DNA of 64,000 nucleotides. Source: Pandoraea pulmonicola (lineage in GTDB: Bacteria; Pseudomonadota; Gammaproteobacteria; Burkholderiales; Burkholderiaceae). Both the position numbers and the translations under genes were made by a program. The stretch spans positions 1-64,000 of the forward strand of contig NZ_CP010310.2 of the NCBI RefSeq assembly GCF_000815105.2. The letters run 5' to 3'. Positions 12,800-23,300 of the stretch are shown here, one piece after another. Position 1 is the first letter of the stretch; each line of letters starts with the position of its first letter. The notes under the pieces were generated by a model. That model made no database searches. It saw only the letters and a program-made list of their open reading frames with translations, and was not told where the DNA came from.

Positions 12800-13063
12800 A
12801 TGTTTACGCCTATGCACACGCCCTCCACTAGGGCCGAGTTTGAAGAGCGCATGAACTATGCGCGGGAGCAACTGATAAACGGGAAGATGCATTTCGCCAA
12901 GGGCCTTCGAGGCCCAGATAGTTTGCTCAATGTGCGCTACCTCCCAAACCGTCGAATTGACCTTCTCAGTATCGACGAGATGGCACGGCTGACCGCAAAC
13001 CAGACCTATCAGATGCGCAACATGGATTTCGGCGAAATGCTCTCGGATGACAAAGGGCGGTAA
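12800..13063 (+). CDS. Small hypothetical protein, third gene of the AVAST-like operon
   Basis: An 87-88 residue acidic/basic mixed protein starts 13 bases after the protease-STAND stop, in the same direction, so it is probably co-transcribed. An in-frame ATG four codons in (12812) is an alternative start. I do not recognise a domain and see no membrane segment or cysteine cluster. Its position as last gene of the MBL / protease-NTPase set suggests an accessory or regulatory subunit; this is inference. Its 3' end overlaps a minus-strand frame that continues from the neighbouring ATPase gene. Confidence 0.55.
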   Translation: MFTPMHTPSTRAEFEERMNYAREQLINGKMHFAKGLRGPDSLLNVRYLPNRRIDLLSIDEMARLTANQTYQMRNMDFGEMLSDDKGR

Positions 13064-13226
13064 GCAGCGACTTGTCGCCGTGGTGCGCGGGCCCTCTGTC
13101 CAGTACTGCGCCTTCTAATTGTTCGCTGCACTGCGGTAGAAGCTGGTCTAACTCTTTGAGTGAAAATGAGCGGGCACCGAACACTCTCATCTTGCTTGGG
13201 CTCAACGCGCTGACTTTGTCAGTCAT
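12966..13226 (-). CDS. Small hypothetical ORF coupled to the AAA_13 ATPase
   Basis: An 86-residue frame begins with an ATG that overlaps the stop codon of the upstream ATPase gene (ATGA), the usual sign of translational coupling. The first 60 or so residues look like a normal protein (FSLKELDQLLPQCSEQL is helical), but the 3' third runs antisense to the small gene on the plus strand. It may therefore be a truncated gene whose original end was replaced when the AVAST-like operon arrived. No function is recognised. Confidence 0.35.
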   Translation of the reverse strand: MTDKVSALSPSKMRVFGARSFSLKELDQLLPQCSEQLEGAVLDRGPAHHGDKSLLTALCHPRAFRRNPCCASDRSGLRSAVPSRRY

Positions 13227-15544
13227 GTGCACATTGCCATCATTCGCTCGAAGTGGTGTTTGTCGGACCACTTCAGCATATCTAGCACGTCGCGCAAGAC
13301 AGATGGCGCCTCTGAAAGCAACGACTCGCTCTCGTGGTCCCCAGCGATGTTGGGGGCATGAGAATATGTGTCCAGAAAGCGGGAAATGCGCGTAGTTTTC
13401 GGCCCATCGTATTTCAGCTCATCCAGGCGTTGAATCATGGATTCGCGGCCGGGAACCTTGAACGCCAGAAAGGACTCAACCAAACGCCTTGCAAGATTCG
13501 GCAGTTCGTAATAATCCTGCATCGGCACGTTATTGGGCAGAGAGCTCGCGTCGACCACCCGCCGGAAGAGATAGTGATATTCTGACTCGAAATTCTTTAG
13601 CAGCGGGTCCATCTCGTGAATCGACGAGCTACGTATTCCGTCTCGTGTAGTGGCCCGTAGCATGAAAAATCTCGATTCCTTCTTGGGTACGTGCTGCAGC
13701 CAATTCTTGACGAGCCTGAGAAACGTGAAATTGTGCGTCATCACAAAAAGCTGCCCCACATCGACAAGCTTACGCTTCATAAACCCGAAGGCGCTGTAGA
13801 TTGCATTGGAGTCGAGACTTGAGATTGGGTCATCTACGACCACGATACCGTTGGCGAGGTCAAATGACCTGTCATCAAGTGATTTCAGAAAATAGAGGAA
13901 TGCAATCGCTGTACGCTCCCCCTCGCTCAAGTGCGTAGCCACGCCGCCTCGCCGTACTATGCGGTAACCGGTATCCTCCGCTGAAACTTGTATCTCATCA
14001 TGTCCAAGGTATGTCACAAGGTCACGGTTGAGCTCATCAGCTGACCGCCGATGCTCCAAGATGGTCGATTCCAGCTGTTGAGCTTCTTCATCTGCTTTTG
14101 TCTTCTCGCCGCTAGCCTGGGTAGCTTTGGACTTGGCATGTTCAAGCTCGGACTGCTCTTGCCGCCAGTCAGTAAGAACCGCACTGAGTTCGTGTCCGAG
14201 CAACCGTTCGCGAGCCTTGATAACCTCTTCGGCAAACGAATTTGTCTTCTCGTTATGCTTCTCGACAATACCTTTCAGGGTCTGAAGTGCTGACCTTCCA
14301 ACGAATTCGCCAATAACTGCGGGAACGCCCGTGCCAAGCACCTCGAAGAATCGTCGCATCATTAACTTGTTCGTGTCCGGTACGCCATCACCACCGAGAA
14401 TCAAGTCCTCAAGGTCAAGCATCTTGAAAACATGCTCTTGCTTGAAACGAAGTGCAGAGGCAAGAGCGACGAGTATTTTTCCGACGTTGTTTAGGTGTAA
14501 ATCGAGTTGGCCTAATGCTTTTTCATACTCCTCTTGAAGGTCTGGGTACAACTCCGTCGCTTTGGGCAAAGCCGATACCGACACCGATTGGGCTGCACTC
14601 TCGACCCGTATCGTCAACGCCTTCAACGATTCTGTAAAGCGACGAAACTCGTCATTGAAGTGAGCTTCGATCTGACGCAAACGGCCCGCAGCTATCGGTT
14701 GTTCGCAAAATTGGCAGATAGCTGAGTCGCCATCATGCGTATGAAGAGCCAGACCTGCTCGAATCAAGGCCGCCAACGATGGATTTGACGCAAGGCTGTC
14801 GATGACCTGCGAGGCGACGGTTTGTTGAAGTGCGTTTCGTACGCCCGCGTAGAGATTGCTGACATCCGGGAAGCTAATGTCGGAAACTCGCACGTGAGGC
14901 AGCGGCTTGGCTACCTTGAGTTCCATGTCCCTCGCATATTCCGCATCCGAGAGTTGAGGTTTAGGCGCTAGGTGGTATACACCAATATCTCGGCGAAAAT
15001 CGGCAGCGTTGTAGTTGTTGAACTTGGCACCCTGCGCGACGAGAAGATTCTTAATCGTTCGAGCTGTGGCTGTGGCGAAATCTTCGAGAGACTTTGATGC
15101 ACGCCGTTCTTGCTCGTTTGCCTCTTGTACTTGTCTGGCAAGCTCCGACAATTTGACCTTTAGGGCGTTGAGCTGCCCCTGCTTTTCTGCGCTGTCCTCC
15201 CCGAACACGTAAACAGGCGCCAGCTGAGAATTGACACTTCCAGAACTTTCGAAGACGCTGTTAGCGACGGTCGCGTGATTGAACACACGGACCTGAGGTC
15301 GTGCATTTGCTGTGGACAACGCACTTCCGGAAACCCGATTTCCCCCAAAGATGAAGTCTATCTGTCCGTCACGTATATCGGAATGAACCTGAAGCGCCTT
15401 GAACAAGTTAGATAGCGTGGTTTTACCGCTTTCATTCCAACCGTAAAGGAGGTTGTAGCGTCCAAACCCTTCTAGGTCATGAGGCCACGAAAAGTCTTTG
15501 AATATTCTGTAGCCACGAATCTTGTCAAAACGCTCGAACCGCAT
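13223..15544 (-). CDS. AAA_13 family ATPase, RloC/PrrC-like candidate anticodon nuclease
   Basis: The 773-residue protein is an ABC/SMC-like ATPase. Walker A GWNESGKTT lies at 35-43, coiled-coil segments flank a CQFC pair (Cys277, Cys280) that could form a zinc hook, the ABC signature LSEGE is at 539-543, and Walker B with D-loop (VVVDDPISSLD) is at about 568-578. The C-terminal 170 residues contain an Arg686-x3-Glu690 pair and His729, the spacing seen in PrrC/RloC-type RNase domains. RloC-type enzymes cut tRNA anticodons during phage attack; applying that here is inference. The chosen ATG at 15544 has a GAGAGGAAG ribosome site; an upstream in-frame extension to 15664 lacks one. It converges on the AVAST-like operon. 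A general RecF-like ATPase is the alternative. Confidence 0.75.
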   Translation of the reverse strand: MRFERFDKIRGYRIFKDFSWPHDLEGFGRYNLLYGWNESGKTTLSNLFKALQVHSDIRDGQIDFIFGGNRVSGSALSTANARPQVRVFNHATVANSVFESSGSVNSQLAPVYVFGEDSAEKQGQLNALKVKLSELARQVQEANEQERRASKSLEDFATATARTIKNLLVAQGAKFNNYNAADFRRDIGVYHLAPKPQLSDAEYARDMELKVAKPLPHVRVSDISFPDVSNLYAGVRNALQQTVASQVIDSLASNPSLAALIRAGLALHTHDGDSAICQFCEQPIAAGRLRQIEAHFNDEFRRFTESLKALTIRVESAAQSVSVSALPKATELYPDLQEEYEKALGQLDLHLNNVGKILVALASALRFKQEHVFKMLDLEDLILGGDGVPDTNKLMMRRFFEVLGTGVPAVIGEFVGRSALQTLKGIVEKHNEKTNSFAEEVIKARERLLGHELSAVLTDWRQEQSELEHAKSKATQASGEKTKADEEAQQLESTILEHRRSADELNRDLVTYLGHDEIQVSAEDTGYRIVRRGGVATHLSEGERTAIAFLYFLKSLDDRSFDLANGIVVVDDPISSLDSNAIYSAFGFMKRKLVDVGQLFVMTHNFTFLRLVKNWLQHVPKKESRFFMLRATTRDGIRSSSIHEMDPLLKNFESEYHYLFRRVVDASSLPNNVPMQDYYELPNLARRLVESFLAFKVPGRESMIQRLDELKYDGPKTTRISRFLDTYSHAPNIAGDHESESLLSEAPSVLRDVLDMLKWSDKHHFERMMAMCT

Positions 15545-15900
15545 CTTCCTCTCCTCGGATGTCTTTTGGGTATTGGTACATTGTCGGGTGACAAAGAAAG
15601 CGAAAATCTCGACAAGTGTAGAAGTCGCTTGATACATCCGGGACTTCGTCACTGTGATGCGCAAATTTTTTAGCCCCCACTGACCAATCGAAAAAAGGCA
15701 AAAACTGCCCGCTAGACCCCTGCTGCTCGGTCGGCTTCGCCTATGGATTCGCTAACGAACCGGCCGTACAAGGAAGGGGAATGCACGCGCTAATGCTTAA
15801 TGTTGGCTGAAAGGTGCAGGCAGAGACTACTGATATCAGGACGCGTCCGGTTCAGCGTTCATGAACCTCGACATGACGGACCTCCGGGAGCCTGCGCCCC

Positions 15901-17655
15901 TCAGTCCTCGTCGGAGTCGAATTCTTCGTCGCGCAGCGGTGCCAGTGGGTTGTCGTCGGAGTCGCTCCCCGACTCGTCGTCCGAGTCGTCTTTCCCGACA
16001 CGCGAAAAATTCAGCTTGATCGGTTTGAGGTCGCTTGGGGGTATGTGCGTTGCCGAGAATTCGTGATGCGTGCGGACTTCACGGGTGGGAACGCGTTTGT
16101 CGTCGACGGTGACAATCTCCTTATTGCCCTTTGTCGTCGCGACACCCTTCGCGATCCGATGGGGAGACATTTCATATGCCGCCTTGGTTCCGGGCGTCAT
16201 CGAGCCGCGCTCGAAGTGGGAGTGAATGCGGTTGCTCACGCGCACATTATTGGTGGAATGGCTGCCAAGGTCGGGAATGTTGCCGTGCAACGAATTCGCC
16301 TTGTACAGCAGAGGCGCCAGCAGGGAGAGATCCTTCTTTGTTTTCGGTGCAGACCATAGTTTGACCACACGATCGCGCTCTTCGTTAAATTCTTCGATCT
16401 GCTCGTCAACCATCTCCTCATAACCTTCAGGCAGAAGGCCTTTGACGTCCCATTTCAAATTGAGCAGCTTGCGCATCTCGGTAGCCTTGACGAGTCGATC
16501 CGTCCAGCGAACCAGATCCAGCGAAGTCTCCGTGCCGTTGCCGAACAGCAGCACGCTCCTGCGAATGTCGGAGAACGGCATGCGATGGGGAAGCGCGAGA
16601 TCGTTGTCGCTGAGGCTGATGTCGCTCATGTCCTTGCCGCTTTGCACTGACGCCGTGCCTTTGGCTAGCGTGTAGGCCTTCTTGGGGAACGATGGTCGTG
16701 CAAGCTCGTCGCTGCTCTCCTTGAGGTACTCGGCGTCGAGTGTCTCCATGAATGCGCCGAAGTCCTTGTACTCGTATTCGTCGTCCTTGTCCGCTGCCAT
16801 GTCTCTGACGTGTGTCTTCCAACCACGTCGCCAGGCTTCCGAGCGATCGTCCTTCTCGATTTTCGCGACGAGACTGTTCGTGTCCTTACCGTTTCGCGTT
16901 TTGTAATCGTCTTTGGCGATCTTGATGACACGCTGCACCACGGAGCCATTGGTGGGCACGTCAGCGTGCAAAGCGGCGACACTGCGATGCGCAGTCGCAG
17001 CCCGCGGGCTGTCGTCGATCAGCGCCGAAAGCGCCTTTGCACCCATCTCGTCGGCTTCTCGTTCCAGCCCGGCGTCGTCGTTGACGGGCACACCGGCCTT
17101 CATCTGCATCGTCGGCCGCACCCGGCCCTGCGCCTGCTGCACCACGTGCCAGGCTTCATGCGGAAGATGATGCTCCTGCCCGGTCGCCAGATGGATGTCG
17201 CTGCCCTGCGCATAGGCATGCGCACCCAGTTGTGCCGGACGCGACGAGTTGTAGTGCACGCGAACCTGATCCATGCTCACGCCGGAAAGGGATTCGACCC
17301 CCGCCTTGAGCGAATCGGGGAGTCCAGTCCGATTGATCGCGGCCTGTGCCTGCCGCTGCGCCGTCATGCGTGGGCTGTTGTGAAGGGTCTGACCGGAAGA
17401 TTGTGTCGACATCGCCTGAATGCCGTTTTGCAACGCACGATGTCGGGTACTCTGCGGAGCGTTGTCCGCCATGGCCTGCAGCTGACGCACCCCGTCGGCC
17501 TCAGGACGATTGTCCTCAAAGCCCGCCTGCGCGTGCACCCGCCTGGCTCCGCGTTGTGCAACTGCGCCTGCCGCTTCCTCTGTGTCAACGGATTTGCGCA
17601 TTCGATCGCCTGTTCCGCTCATGCCGTTCCCCGCCGATGACCGCTGTGTGGACAC
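15901..17655 (-). CDS. eCIS-core (DUF4157) domain protein with acidic tail
   Basis: The 584-residue protein has a DUF4157/eCIS-core domain at about residues 105-210. It carries a complete HExxH zinc motif (HEAWH at 166-170) followed by VVQQAQGRV and a downstream LEREADEMG, the usual downstream glutamate region. Residues 1-100 are low complexity. The C-terminal 370 residues match no family I know and end in a very acidic stretch rich in Asp, Ser and Glu. In known systems this domain marks proteins associated with extracellular contractile injection systems or polymorphic toxins, and may self-process. No eCIS structural genes are visible here. The start may be GTG at 17655 or ATG at 17622; both have purine-rich sites. 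It is a stand-alone gene. Confidence 0.75.
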   Translation of the reverse strand: MSTQRSSAGNGMSGTGDRMRKSVDTEEAAGAVAQRGARRVHAQAGFEDNRPEADGVRQLQAMADNAPQSTRHRALQNGIQAMSTQSSGQTLHNSPRMTAQRQAQAAINRTGLPDSLKAGVESLSGVSMDQVRVHYNSSRPAQLGAHAYAQGSDIHLATGQEHHLPHEAWHVVQQAQGRVRPTMQMKAGVPVNDDAGLEREADEMGAKALSALIDDSPRAATAHRSVAALHADVPTNGSVVQRVIKIAKDDYKTRNGKDTNSLVAKIEKDDRSEAWRRGWKTHVRDMAADKDDEYEYKDFGAFMETLDAEYLKESSDELARPSFPKKAYTLAKGTASVQSGKDMSDISLSDNDLALPHRMPFSDIRRSVLLFGNGTETSLDLVRWTDRLVKATEMRKLLNLKWDVKGLLPEGYEEMVDEQIEEFNEERDRVVKLWSAPKTKKDLSLLAPLLYKANSLHGNIPDLGSHSTNNVRVSNRIHSHFERGSMTPGTKAAYEMSPHRIAKGVATTKGNKEIVTVDDKRVPTREVRTHHEFSATHIPPSDLKPIKLNFSRVGKDDSDDESGSDSDDNPLAPLRDEEFDSDED

Positions 17656-18243
17656 CCTTCCCCGCCTGTCTTCCCGCCCGGATCGCAGACGCGCTGTGCG
17701 TCGGATCGGATGTCAGGCTCGACAGGCTCCCTGAGGGAGGGGGTTCTGTGATGTCATTACGCAAGTTGCCGACGAATGGTAAGGGGCAAACTTCCCAAAA
17801 ACAAGTGGGTGGCACACCGCCTCAAGCACCCCCCGCCCTTGTCCTACGTATGAGCGCTTTTCTAAGGCACTTCCCGGAAATCAAATAAGGCGAATAGCGC
17901 TTGTTTGTCCTAACGGCGTGGGGGCGAATCGCGGGGCAGTAGCTCAGTCGAAAAGCGAATGTGCGACGAAGTTGTCGCGACTGCTCTACGTCTGTCGTCG
18001 CTACGTCATTTGCTGAACTTACGGTTACGGTTTAGAAGTCCGTAGGTCGAGTGTCCGAGCTACTCACAGCCCACCGTCTAGATTCGACGCTGGCCACTCC
18101 AAGTAGAGTGTTCAGTTTCATTCTTGCGCCGGATTTCCGCGACCGAACTCCCAGTCCCAGAACCGCGGCCAACGATTAGAATTTCGCTCGCGCTGTACAG
18201 CAAACGGCAACGTTGGCTCGTAGATCTGATGGGCCAAGCGACG
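17656..18243. other. 588-base gap between eCIS-core gene and exporter gene
   Basis: The left part must hold the promoter of the minus-strand eCIS-core gene. Around 17935-18070 the words GTAGCTCAG and GGTCGAG resemble tRNA arms but do not fold into a tRNA that I can support. Several short open frames cross the gap on both strands; none has a convincing ribosome site or recognisable protein. I see no clear terminator for the exporter gene ending at 18244. Confidence 0.5.
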
Positions 18244-20022
18244 TCAGAATTGCGCCGTGAGCGAGAATCCCACCGTTGTGCGTGCGGTTTGGAAAGTCTT
18301 CGGTTTGTAGACCGGAACTCCCGCAAAGACTTCTCCAGCGACGAAGCCGAACGGCAACTTGGCATTGCCCCGCATACCAATGACAGCCCCGGCGAGTTGC
18401 GTGCCGGCGAGATAGGCGGCGTTCGGACCGCTCACGCGCCCGTAATCGACGCCAGCGAACAGTGAGACGCCGGACGCACCCAACATCCATTGCAACTCGT
18501 TGCGCCAGTAGAAACCCTTTTCGGCCGCCAACGACGACTCACCGTCAAAACCCCTCACCGTGTAGCGGCTGCCGATACTCAAGTCGTCGATGTAGTGCAG
18601 AACGTCGTTGGTGAACTGCCCGTGAAATGTCGTGACGTAGCGAAGTGGCAATTGACCCATCGGAAGTGACAGGTTGGCATCGAGTACGACCATCTTGAAA
18701 CGGTACGTCGGGGTGCCGGGAACCGCGTTGTCCCGTGCGGCGCCAAGCCCTGCGACGCTTTGCCGGTACATGAGGCTTCCGTCGAATTGTCCCGCACCGA
18801 TGTAATGACGATCCACAATGCCGAACTCGATGAATGTGTTGTTCCGGTACTGCTGGTCGATTTCCGCGTCTTCGAGGAAACTCCTTCCAAACCGCTTGCT
18901 CAGGCGAACCTGCGCGCTCAACACGTTGCTCTGACTACGCTGAATCACACGGGACAGCTTGAAGTCGAGGTTCTGCGACTGTCCGCGAGTTACGAAGGTG
19001 TCATTCACGCCGGCGATCTGCTGGTTGTACCGGTTGGCATAAGCCGCGAATGTGGCGGTCCAATATCCCCACGGGATCGAATAGAAGGCATTCCATCCAT
19101 TCGAGCCGAAGCGCTTGTCGGCGAACGCGAGATCGTGCGTTGCGCCGACGTTCAGGATGTCGTTCAGTCCAAGCGGATTGTCGATGCCAAGCGCAAGGCT
19201 GCCCTGCAATTTCCCCGTATCGCGAGAGCCCGAATTGTCGACCGACGCAACGACACTCCATCGCTTCGCGCGTTTCACCTCAATGACGACGTCGCTTTCA
19301 CCGGCTAGCGCCGTCGGCACGATCTGCATGGTGACGTCCTGACTTGCGACGCGCTTCATTTGCTCGAGCCCCTGCTCCAGATCGCGCAACTCCAGAAGGT
19401 CGCCGGGGCTCGTCGGGAAGGCGTTGCGCCACGTGCCGTATTGCGACGCGTCCGAAAAGCGGATGTCGTGCAGCATGCCGGGGATCAGCGTGAGCTTCAG
19501 TTCGCCCGAGGTGATGTCCTGCTCCGGCACCAACACGCGCGTGGTGACGTAACCCTTCGCCAGAATCGCCTTCGTCAACCCTGCCGTGATGTCCGTGATC
19601 CCCTGTTTGCCGATGCACTGGCCGCGGTAGTGCGCTAGCCAGGTCGCGGCGAAAGCGAACGGATCGAGCGGTAGCGACGAGGCCCCGGCGGCTTGCGCGC
19701 GCGGCGGGGACGAGGGCGGCACTTCCAGTGAGAAATCGTTGATCCGGAAACAGGGCGTCTCCGCAGGCAGTGCGGGAAAGCCATCTGCTGCCGGCAACGC
19801 GGAGCGAAGCGCCGGGGCATTGACGGTGGCGGCACGCTCCTGCGCCTGCCGTTGTTGCTCCAGAAGCTGTTGCTGGCGCGCGCTGGTTCCGGCGGCATCG
19901 ACGGCTGCCGGTGTTTGCGCGATCGCGAGCGACAGCGTCATGGGGGACGTCAACAAGGCGGCAACGAGAAGCGGACTGGCGGCGCGGGAGATGCTGAAAG
20001 TGCGAATTGAATCGTGATTCAT
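18244..20022 (-). CDS. TpsB/FhaC-family two-partner secretion exporter
   Basis: The 592-residue outer-membrane protein exports a partner filamentous haemagglutinin across the outer membrane. A signal peptide covers about residues 1-35. It is followed by a proline-rich linker, POTRA domains (about 75-230; PCFRINDFSLE begins the first) and a 16-strand barrel with a terminal phenylalanine (SLTAQF). The region VRGFDGESSLAAEKGFYWRN corresponds to the conserved motif of the plug loop in this family. I chose the ATG at 20022 because the signal peptide begins directly after it; the frame also opens upstream to 20094. It is divergent from the 3004-residue substrate gene and shares its AT-rich promoter region. 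Confidence 0.92.
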   Translation of the reverse strand: MNHDSIRTFSISRAASPLLVAALLTSPMTLSLAIAQTPAAVDAAGTSARQQQLLEQQRQAQERAATVNAPALRSALPAADGFPALPAETPCFRINDFSLEVPPSSPPRAQAAGASSLPLDPFAFAATWLAHYRGQCIGKQGITDITAGLTKAILAKGYVTTRVLVPEQDITSGELKLTLIPGMLHDIRFSDASQYGTWRNAFPTSPGDLLELRDLEQGLEQMKRVASQDVTMQIVPTALAGESDVVIEVKRAKRWSVVASVDNSGSRDTGKLQGSLALGIDNPLGLNDILNVGATHDLAFADKRFGSNGWNAFYSIPWGYWTATFAAYANRYNQQIAGVNDTFVTRGQSQNLDFKLSRVIQRSQSNVLSAQVRLSKRFGRSFLEDAEIDQQYRNNTFIEFGIVDRHYIGAGQFDGSLMYRQSVAGLGAARDNAVPGTPTYRFKMVVLDANLSLPMGQLPLRYVTTFHGQFTNDVLHYIDDLSIGSRYTVRGFDGESSLAAEKGFYWRNELQWMLGASGVSLFAGVDYGRVSGPNAAYLAGTQLAGAVIGMRGNAKLPFGFVAGEVFAGVPVYKPKTFQTARTTVGFSLTAQF

Positions 20023-20348
20023 TTCGATACGTCGGACGTCTGGTGCCGCAGGAGGACGAGCGCCAGCCCAGCCTGGATTCAGGCCGAAGTCCATTGCAAT
20101 GGTGGAAGAAACGCCCTGACGTGGGCAGCCCTGAAATCAGGCGTCGAAACTTATCATGATCCCCGGCGATATTGGTTAGGTATATTTATTTTTCGGAATA
20201 TTACCGTTGTTGATCATTTTATGAAAGATGAAGGTTAACTAAGAAACAAAAAATTGAATATTTAGTAACATTCGGTGTGCGAAGTTTGTAACGATGTAAA
20301 CAAAATCGGGACGTAGATCCCGGTCATAACAAGTCGTACAAAGATCAG
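20023..20348. promoter_or_regulatory. AT-rich divergent promoter region of the two-partner secretion locus
   Basis: This 326-base stretch separates the divergent exporter and FhaB/CdiA genes. About 20150-20290 is strikingly AT-rich compared with its surroundings, with A and T runs that suit bidirectional promoters and H-NS-type silencing. I cannot pick a single -35/-10 pair with confidence. Confidence 0.5.
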
Positions 20349-23300
20349 ATGAAAACACACGAGAATCGGCGTGCTCGAGGCACGTCTGGCGGCGCTCGCG
20401 CGGAAGCGGGGTTCCAACGCGCCATGGTTCGGGCATTGGTATTGGCCCAGGTCATCGCACCGCTGTCGGTGCGCGCGCAGGTTGTGGCGGCGCCGGGCGG
20501 CAATGGGCCCTCGGTGGTGCAGACGGCCAATGGACTTCAACAAGTCAATATCACCACGCCCACGGCCGCAGGCGTATCAAAGAACGTCTATACGCAATTC
20601 GACGTTCCCCGTCAGGGCGTGATTCTGAATAACTCGCCGACGATCGTGAATACGCAGCAAGCGGGATACGTCAACGGGAATCCCAACCTTGCCCGCGATC
20701 AGGCCGCGCGTGTCATTCTCAATCAGGTCAACAGCAACTCTCCGAGCCAGCTTCGTGGCTATCTGGAAGTGGCGGGCAAGGCGGCGCAGGTTGTCGTGGC
20801 CAACAGTGCCGGCATCATGGTCGATGGCGGCGGCTTCATCAACACTACGCGGGCCGTGCTCACGACCGGCACGCCCATCATGGGCGCCGACGGCAGCCTC
20901 ACCGGCTATCAGGTCAACGGCGGACGTCTGACGATTCAAGGCGACGGCCTGAACGCCGCGAACGTCGATCAGGTCGATCTCATCGCGCGTGCGGTGCAGG
21001 TCAACGCAGCGTTGCACGCCAAGCAGCTCAATGTGGTGACGGGCGCGAATCGCGTCGATCATGAAAGTCTGGCCGTCCAGAAGATTGCGGCGGACGGCGC
21101 CACTCCGGACGTTTCCATCGATGTCGGCCAACTCGGCGGCATGTATGCGCAGCGCATCTTCCTCGTGGGTACGGAAAATGGCGTCGGCGTGTCGAACAAG
21201 GGCGTGGTCGCGGCGCAGGCTGGCGACCTGACGCTGACGACGCAAGGCAAGCTCGTCAATACCGGCAAGACAGAGGCCAGCGGGAATGTCGCGCTCAACG
21301 CGCGCGACGGGATCGACAACCAGGGTAATGTGTACGCAGGTGGCAGCGCCGATGTGCGCACCGGCGCTGCGTTGGAAAATCATGGCTTGCTGAGCGCCGC
21401 TGGCAACGTTGGTGCGCAGGCTGCGAGCGTGCTGTCGGATGGAACGTTGGGTGCCGGTATCGATGCGAATGGCCAGGCTACGCTCGCTGGCAGTCTGAGC
21501 GTCACGGCTTCCGGCAAGGTGACGGCTACGGGGCGTAACGTCGCGCGAGGCGATCTGAGCATCACCGGCAGTGCGCTCGACCTGTCCGGCAGCCGCACGG
21601 ATGCCAGCGGCGGCCTTACACTCACATCGCAAGCGGGCGATATCGATATTCAGCGCGCCATCGTCTCGGCGTCCAATGCGCTGAAAATCAGCTCCGCACA
21701 GCATTTGCTCAACGCGAGCGGCAATCTTGGCGCCGACACCATCACGCTGGCGGCGATGGGGAAAATCGACAACCGCGACGCGCAGTCGGTCGCCACGACC
21801 CGTCTCGATGTCAGCGGCACGAGTATCGACAACCAGCGCGGGCTGCTGCAATCCGGTTCGGCGCTGAAGATCAGGGGCGCTTCGCTGGACAACTCGGCGG
21901 GTCGTGTCGTGTCCCTCTCTGGCGACGATGCGGTCGTCGATGTCGACGGCGAACTTCGCAACGCAAGCGGGACGACCGCCGGCGGCAAGACGGGGGGTGT
22001 GATCGGTGGCAATGGCGATCTCGAGCTTCACGCCGATTCGCTGGTCAATTCGGCGCAGATCGTGGCGGGCAAGGCGTTGAACCTTACCGGCCGGCAACTG
22101 GACAACGCCGGTGGGACCGTCTCAGGGGAGAACATCGACGCCACGCTTGGCGGTGCATTGATCAACCGCCAGGGGGTGATTTCCGCGACGACGTCCAAGC
22201 TCCTGACGGCGAGTCTGGACAATCGGGACGGCTTGATCGACGCCGATGCGCTGTCGCTCACAGCCACGGGCGACGTCTCGAACGGGACCGGGCAGATCAA
22301 GCAATATGGTCAGGCGGTGCAGACCGTCAGGATTGGCGGCCTCTTCGATAACACCAGCGGGAATGTGATGTCGAACGCAAGCGCGTTGACGCTCGACGTC
22401 GGCGGATTGACGAACGACGGCGGTAAGGTGAGTCATCTCGGCGGCGAGAGGCTGACCGTCCTCGCGACGGGCGGGTTCACGAATGCATCGGGCATCTTGG
22501 GCAGTCTCGGCGCGCTGACCATGACCGCAGCGCGAATCGACAACACGGCCGGTGAACTGAGCGCGGGCGACACGGCAACGCTTTCGTCCACGTCGTACAT
22601 CCGCAATCGCGATGGAGGCAAGGTCCACGGCGCCAAGGGGCTTTCGGTCTCCGCAACAGGCGACATCGACAACGCCGCGGGTTCGCTTCAAGCGGCAGGC
22701 AACGTGAGCGTAGCCGCCACGGGCGTGCTAACGAACACCGGCGGACGCATCAGCGCGAACGGCGCGCACGATAGACTGACGGTCGCGGTCGGCAGCATCG
22801 CCAACGCGTCCGGGCAGATCACGAATGCCGGCGATGGCGACACCGAACTTACCGCCGCGCGCGACATCGGAAATGCGGCCGGTACGCTCGGCGGCAACGG
22901 AAAGCTCGCGATTGCGGCGGCATCGCTGAGCAACGTGTCCGGCGGGAAAGTCATTGGCGGTGGCGCGGTTACGCTCGGCGTCAGCGGCACCATCGACAAC
23001 ACGGGCGGACGCGTGTTCGGCGGCACGTCGCTCGCAGCGACGCAGGAAAGCGCGAGTGTGGTCAATGCCGGTGGCACCATCGAAAGCGCTGGCGACGTCG
23101 CGCTTCAGGTCGCGTCGTTGAACAATGCGGATGGCGTGATCCGTTCGAACCGGGATGTCGGCGTGGGCGGTGCCATGAGTGGCGCGGGCCAAATGACGGC
23201 CGGACGCAATCTGACGTTCGCGGCGATTGGCGACTACGTGAACTCGTCCACCAATCGTCTGCGCGCCGACGGCGTGCTCAAACTCACTTCCACGGGCCGG

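Noticed and set aside
17935..18070. Possible tRNA or tRNA remnant (GTAGCTCAG ... GGTCGAG)
   Set aside because: Only two short words match. I could not form an acceptor stem or anticodon arm.
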